Shown here piece after piece: positions 5,857 to 6,790 of a DNA stretch of 6,790 bases. Location: NCBI GenBank assembly GCA_018700655.1, contig JABIUG010000317.1:1-6790 (forward strand). The letters are read 5' to 3'. Origin of the DNA: Rhodospirillaceae bacterium. GTDB taxonomy: Bacteria; Pseudomonadota; Alphaproteobacteria; SP197. Made by a program: the position numbers and the translations under genes. Positions within the stretch are counted from its first letter, which is position 1; every line of letters starts with the position of its first letter. The notes under the pieces are model-generated. The model saw only the letters and a program-made list of their open reading frames with translations. It had not been told where the DNA came from and made no database searches.

Positions 5857-6790
5857 GTATCCTTCCCGAACCCGGCGCGCTCGCTGCCATAGCAATCGCC
5901 GTACCGCTGATCGGCGCGGCCGGTCTGATGGCGGCCAGGCGCTGGCCTGATGTTCGCGAAGGCATCAGCCTGGCCAGCGGCGTTATCCTGTTTGCCATCG
6001 TGGCACTGCTCGCCGTCGCTCTGGAAGCCGGTGAAACCATCCACATCGTGTTGGCCCGCCCCCTGGGCGGGCTCTCGATCGCACTGACGGTTGAACCTTT
6101 GGGCATGCTGTTTGCGCTGGTCGCGAGCAGCCTTTGGATCGTCACGACGGTTTATGCGATTGGCTACATGCACGGCCATCACGAGAAGAACCAGACACGG
6201 TTCTACGCCTTTTTCGCCATCTCCATCGCATCGGTCATGGGCATCGCCTTTGCCGGCAACATGCTCACCCTGTTTGTCTTTTACGAGGTCTTGACGATCG
6301 CAACGTTCCCGCTCGTCACCCATGCCGGTACGCCGGAGGCACGCCGCGCCGGACGGGTCTATCTGGGAATTCTGCTGGGTACGTCGATCGGCTTCCAGAT
6401 GACCGCCATCATCGCGACCTATTTCCTGGCTGGCACGCTGGACTTCAAACCCGGCGGCATTCTCGAGGGGCATGTCAGCCACGGCGTCGCCGGAGTTCTT
6501 CTCGCCCTTTATGTCTTCGGTGTCGGCAAGGCTGCGCTGATGCCCTTCCATCGCTGGCTGCCTGCTGCCATGGTCGCGCCAACCCCGGTCAGTGCATTGC
6601 TCCATGCCGTTGCCGTGGTCAAAGCGGGCGTCTTTATCGTTCTCAAGATCGCCACCTTCATCTTCGGCTTCGACCTGTTGCGCGAATTGCCCATGACCCA
6701 GATCCTGCAGTGGGTCGCGGCATTCACCATCATCGCGGCATCACTGGTTGCCATGACCAAGGACAACCTCAAGGCCCGGCTGGCCTATTC
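5853..6790 (+). CDS. Second NuoL/MrpA-like antiporter subunit, truncated by the right edge
   Basis: It starts at GTG 5853 in a GTGA overlap with the mrpD stop and stays open to the window end (312 codons visible). The product begins MSILPEPGALAAIAIAVPLIG and has the proton-antiporter fold. Residues 94-104 read SLWIVTTVYAIGYM, followed by Glu145 in FVFYEVLTIATFPLVTH. Lys226 lies in GVGKAALMPFHRWLPAAM, and His251 and Lys257 in HAVAVVKAGVF. A closing KDNLKARLAYS precedes the next helix. The HAVAVVKAG motif, the GYM stretch and the FHRWLP motif resemble NuoL/MrpA N-terminal parts more than MrpD. It is probably annotated as another subunit D. I infer that it supplies the second proton channel that in Bacillus is the N-terminal part of MrpA. 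The C-terminal end is outside the window, so it cannot be told whether it carries extra helices. Confidence 0.88.
   Translation, partial: MSILPEPGALAAIAIAVPLIGAAGLMAARRWPDVREGISLASGVILFAIVALLAVALEAGETIHIVLARPLGGLSIALTVEPLGMLFALVASSLWIVTTVYAIGYMHGHHEKNQTRFYAFFAISIASVMGIAFAGNMLTLFVFYEVLTIATFPLVTHAGTPEARRAGRVYLGILLGTSIGFQMTAIIATYFLAGTLDFKPGGILEGHVSHGVAGVLLALYVFGVGKAALMPFHRWLPAAMVAPTPVSALLHAVAVVKAGVFIVLKIATFIFGFDLLRELPMTQILQWVAAFTIIAASLVAMTKDNLKARLAY

Noticed and set aside
5691..6605. A 304-codon minus-strand open frame opposite the end of mrpD and the NuoL-like gene
   Set aside because: The translation is rich in Asp, Gln, Arg and His with no family motif. It is the antisense of hydrophobic genes whose plus-strand reading is well supported.
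4009..6790. Part of a respiratory complex I (nuo) operon
   Set aside because: MrpC, MrpD and the last gene are homologous to NuoK, NuoM/N and NuoL. The MrpE, MrpF, MrpG and MrpB genes in the same operon are specific to Mrp-type complexes, and no quinone- or NADH-binding subunits are present.
1955..6790. Membrane-bound hydrogenase (Mbh) cluster
   Set aside because: The gene order resembles the Mbh antiporter module, but no hydrogenase large or small subunit is in the window. Genes beyond the right edge could change this.

Overview
The window comes from a fairly GC-rich bacterium. Codon use, the kinds of genes and the split Mrp gene order suggest an alphaproteobacterium, but no taxonomic marker is present. 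The window has two halves that point in opposite directions.

Left part (1 to about 1391, minus strand). This holds a DUF192 secreted protein, followed downstream by a FecR-domain secreted protein. The FecR frame is interrupted by a single in-frame TAA at 481-483, exactly where a tyrosine codon would be expected. A hydrophobic reading frame past the end of the FecR gene runs off the left edge and may be the next gene. The 89-base gap between the DUF192 and FecR genes is AT-richer and packed with short inverted repeats that overlap a weak promoter match.

Middle (1312-1954, plus strand). A 156-residue, probably three-helix membrane protein of unknown function lies head-to-head with the DUF192 gene, whose N-terminus may overlap it. 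A 172-base gap follows, with three stem-loops, a weak sigma70-like promoter and a good ribosome binding site.

Right part (1955-6790, plus strand). This is a tightly packed Mrp/Mnh multisubunit cation/proton antiporter operon in the order MrpE, MrpF, MrpG, MrpA C-terminal part (MbhD+MbhE type), MrpB, MrpC, MrpD, then a second NuoL/MrpA-like antiporter subunit cut by the right edge. Neighbouring genes overlap by 1 or 4 bases or sit 0 to 3 bases apart, so they are probably translated in a coupled way. The products should form one inner-membrane complex that exchanges cytoplasmic Na+ (or K+/Li+) for external H+. The large MrpA subunit of Bacillus is not present as one gene: its C-terminal part is a separate small gene. 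Its NuoL-like N-terminal part is probably supplied by the truncated last gene or by one further downstream. The order matches the antiporter module of archaeal Mbh-type clusters.

I found no RNA genes, insertion sequences, CRISPR arrays or attachment sites. Most of the window is a recognisable antiporter operon. The less ordinary items are the broken FecR gene, the orphan membrane protein and the repeat-rich intergenic regions.
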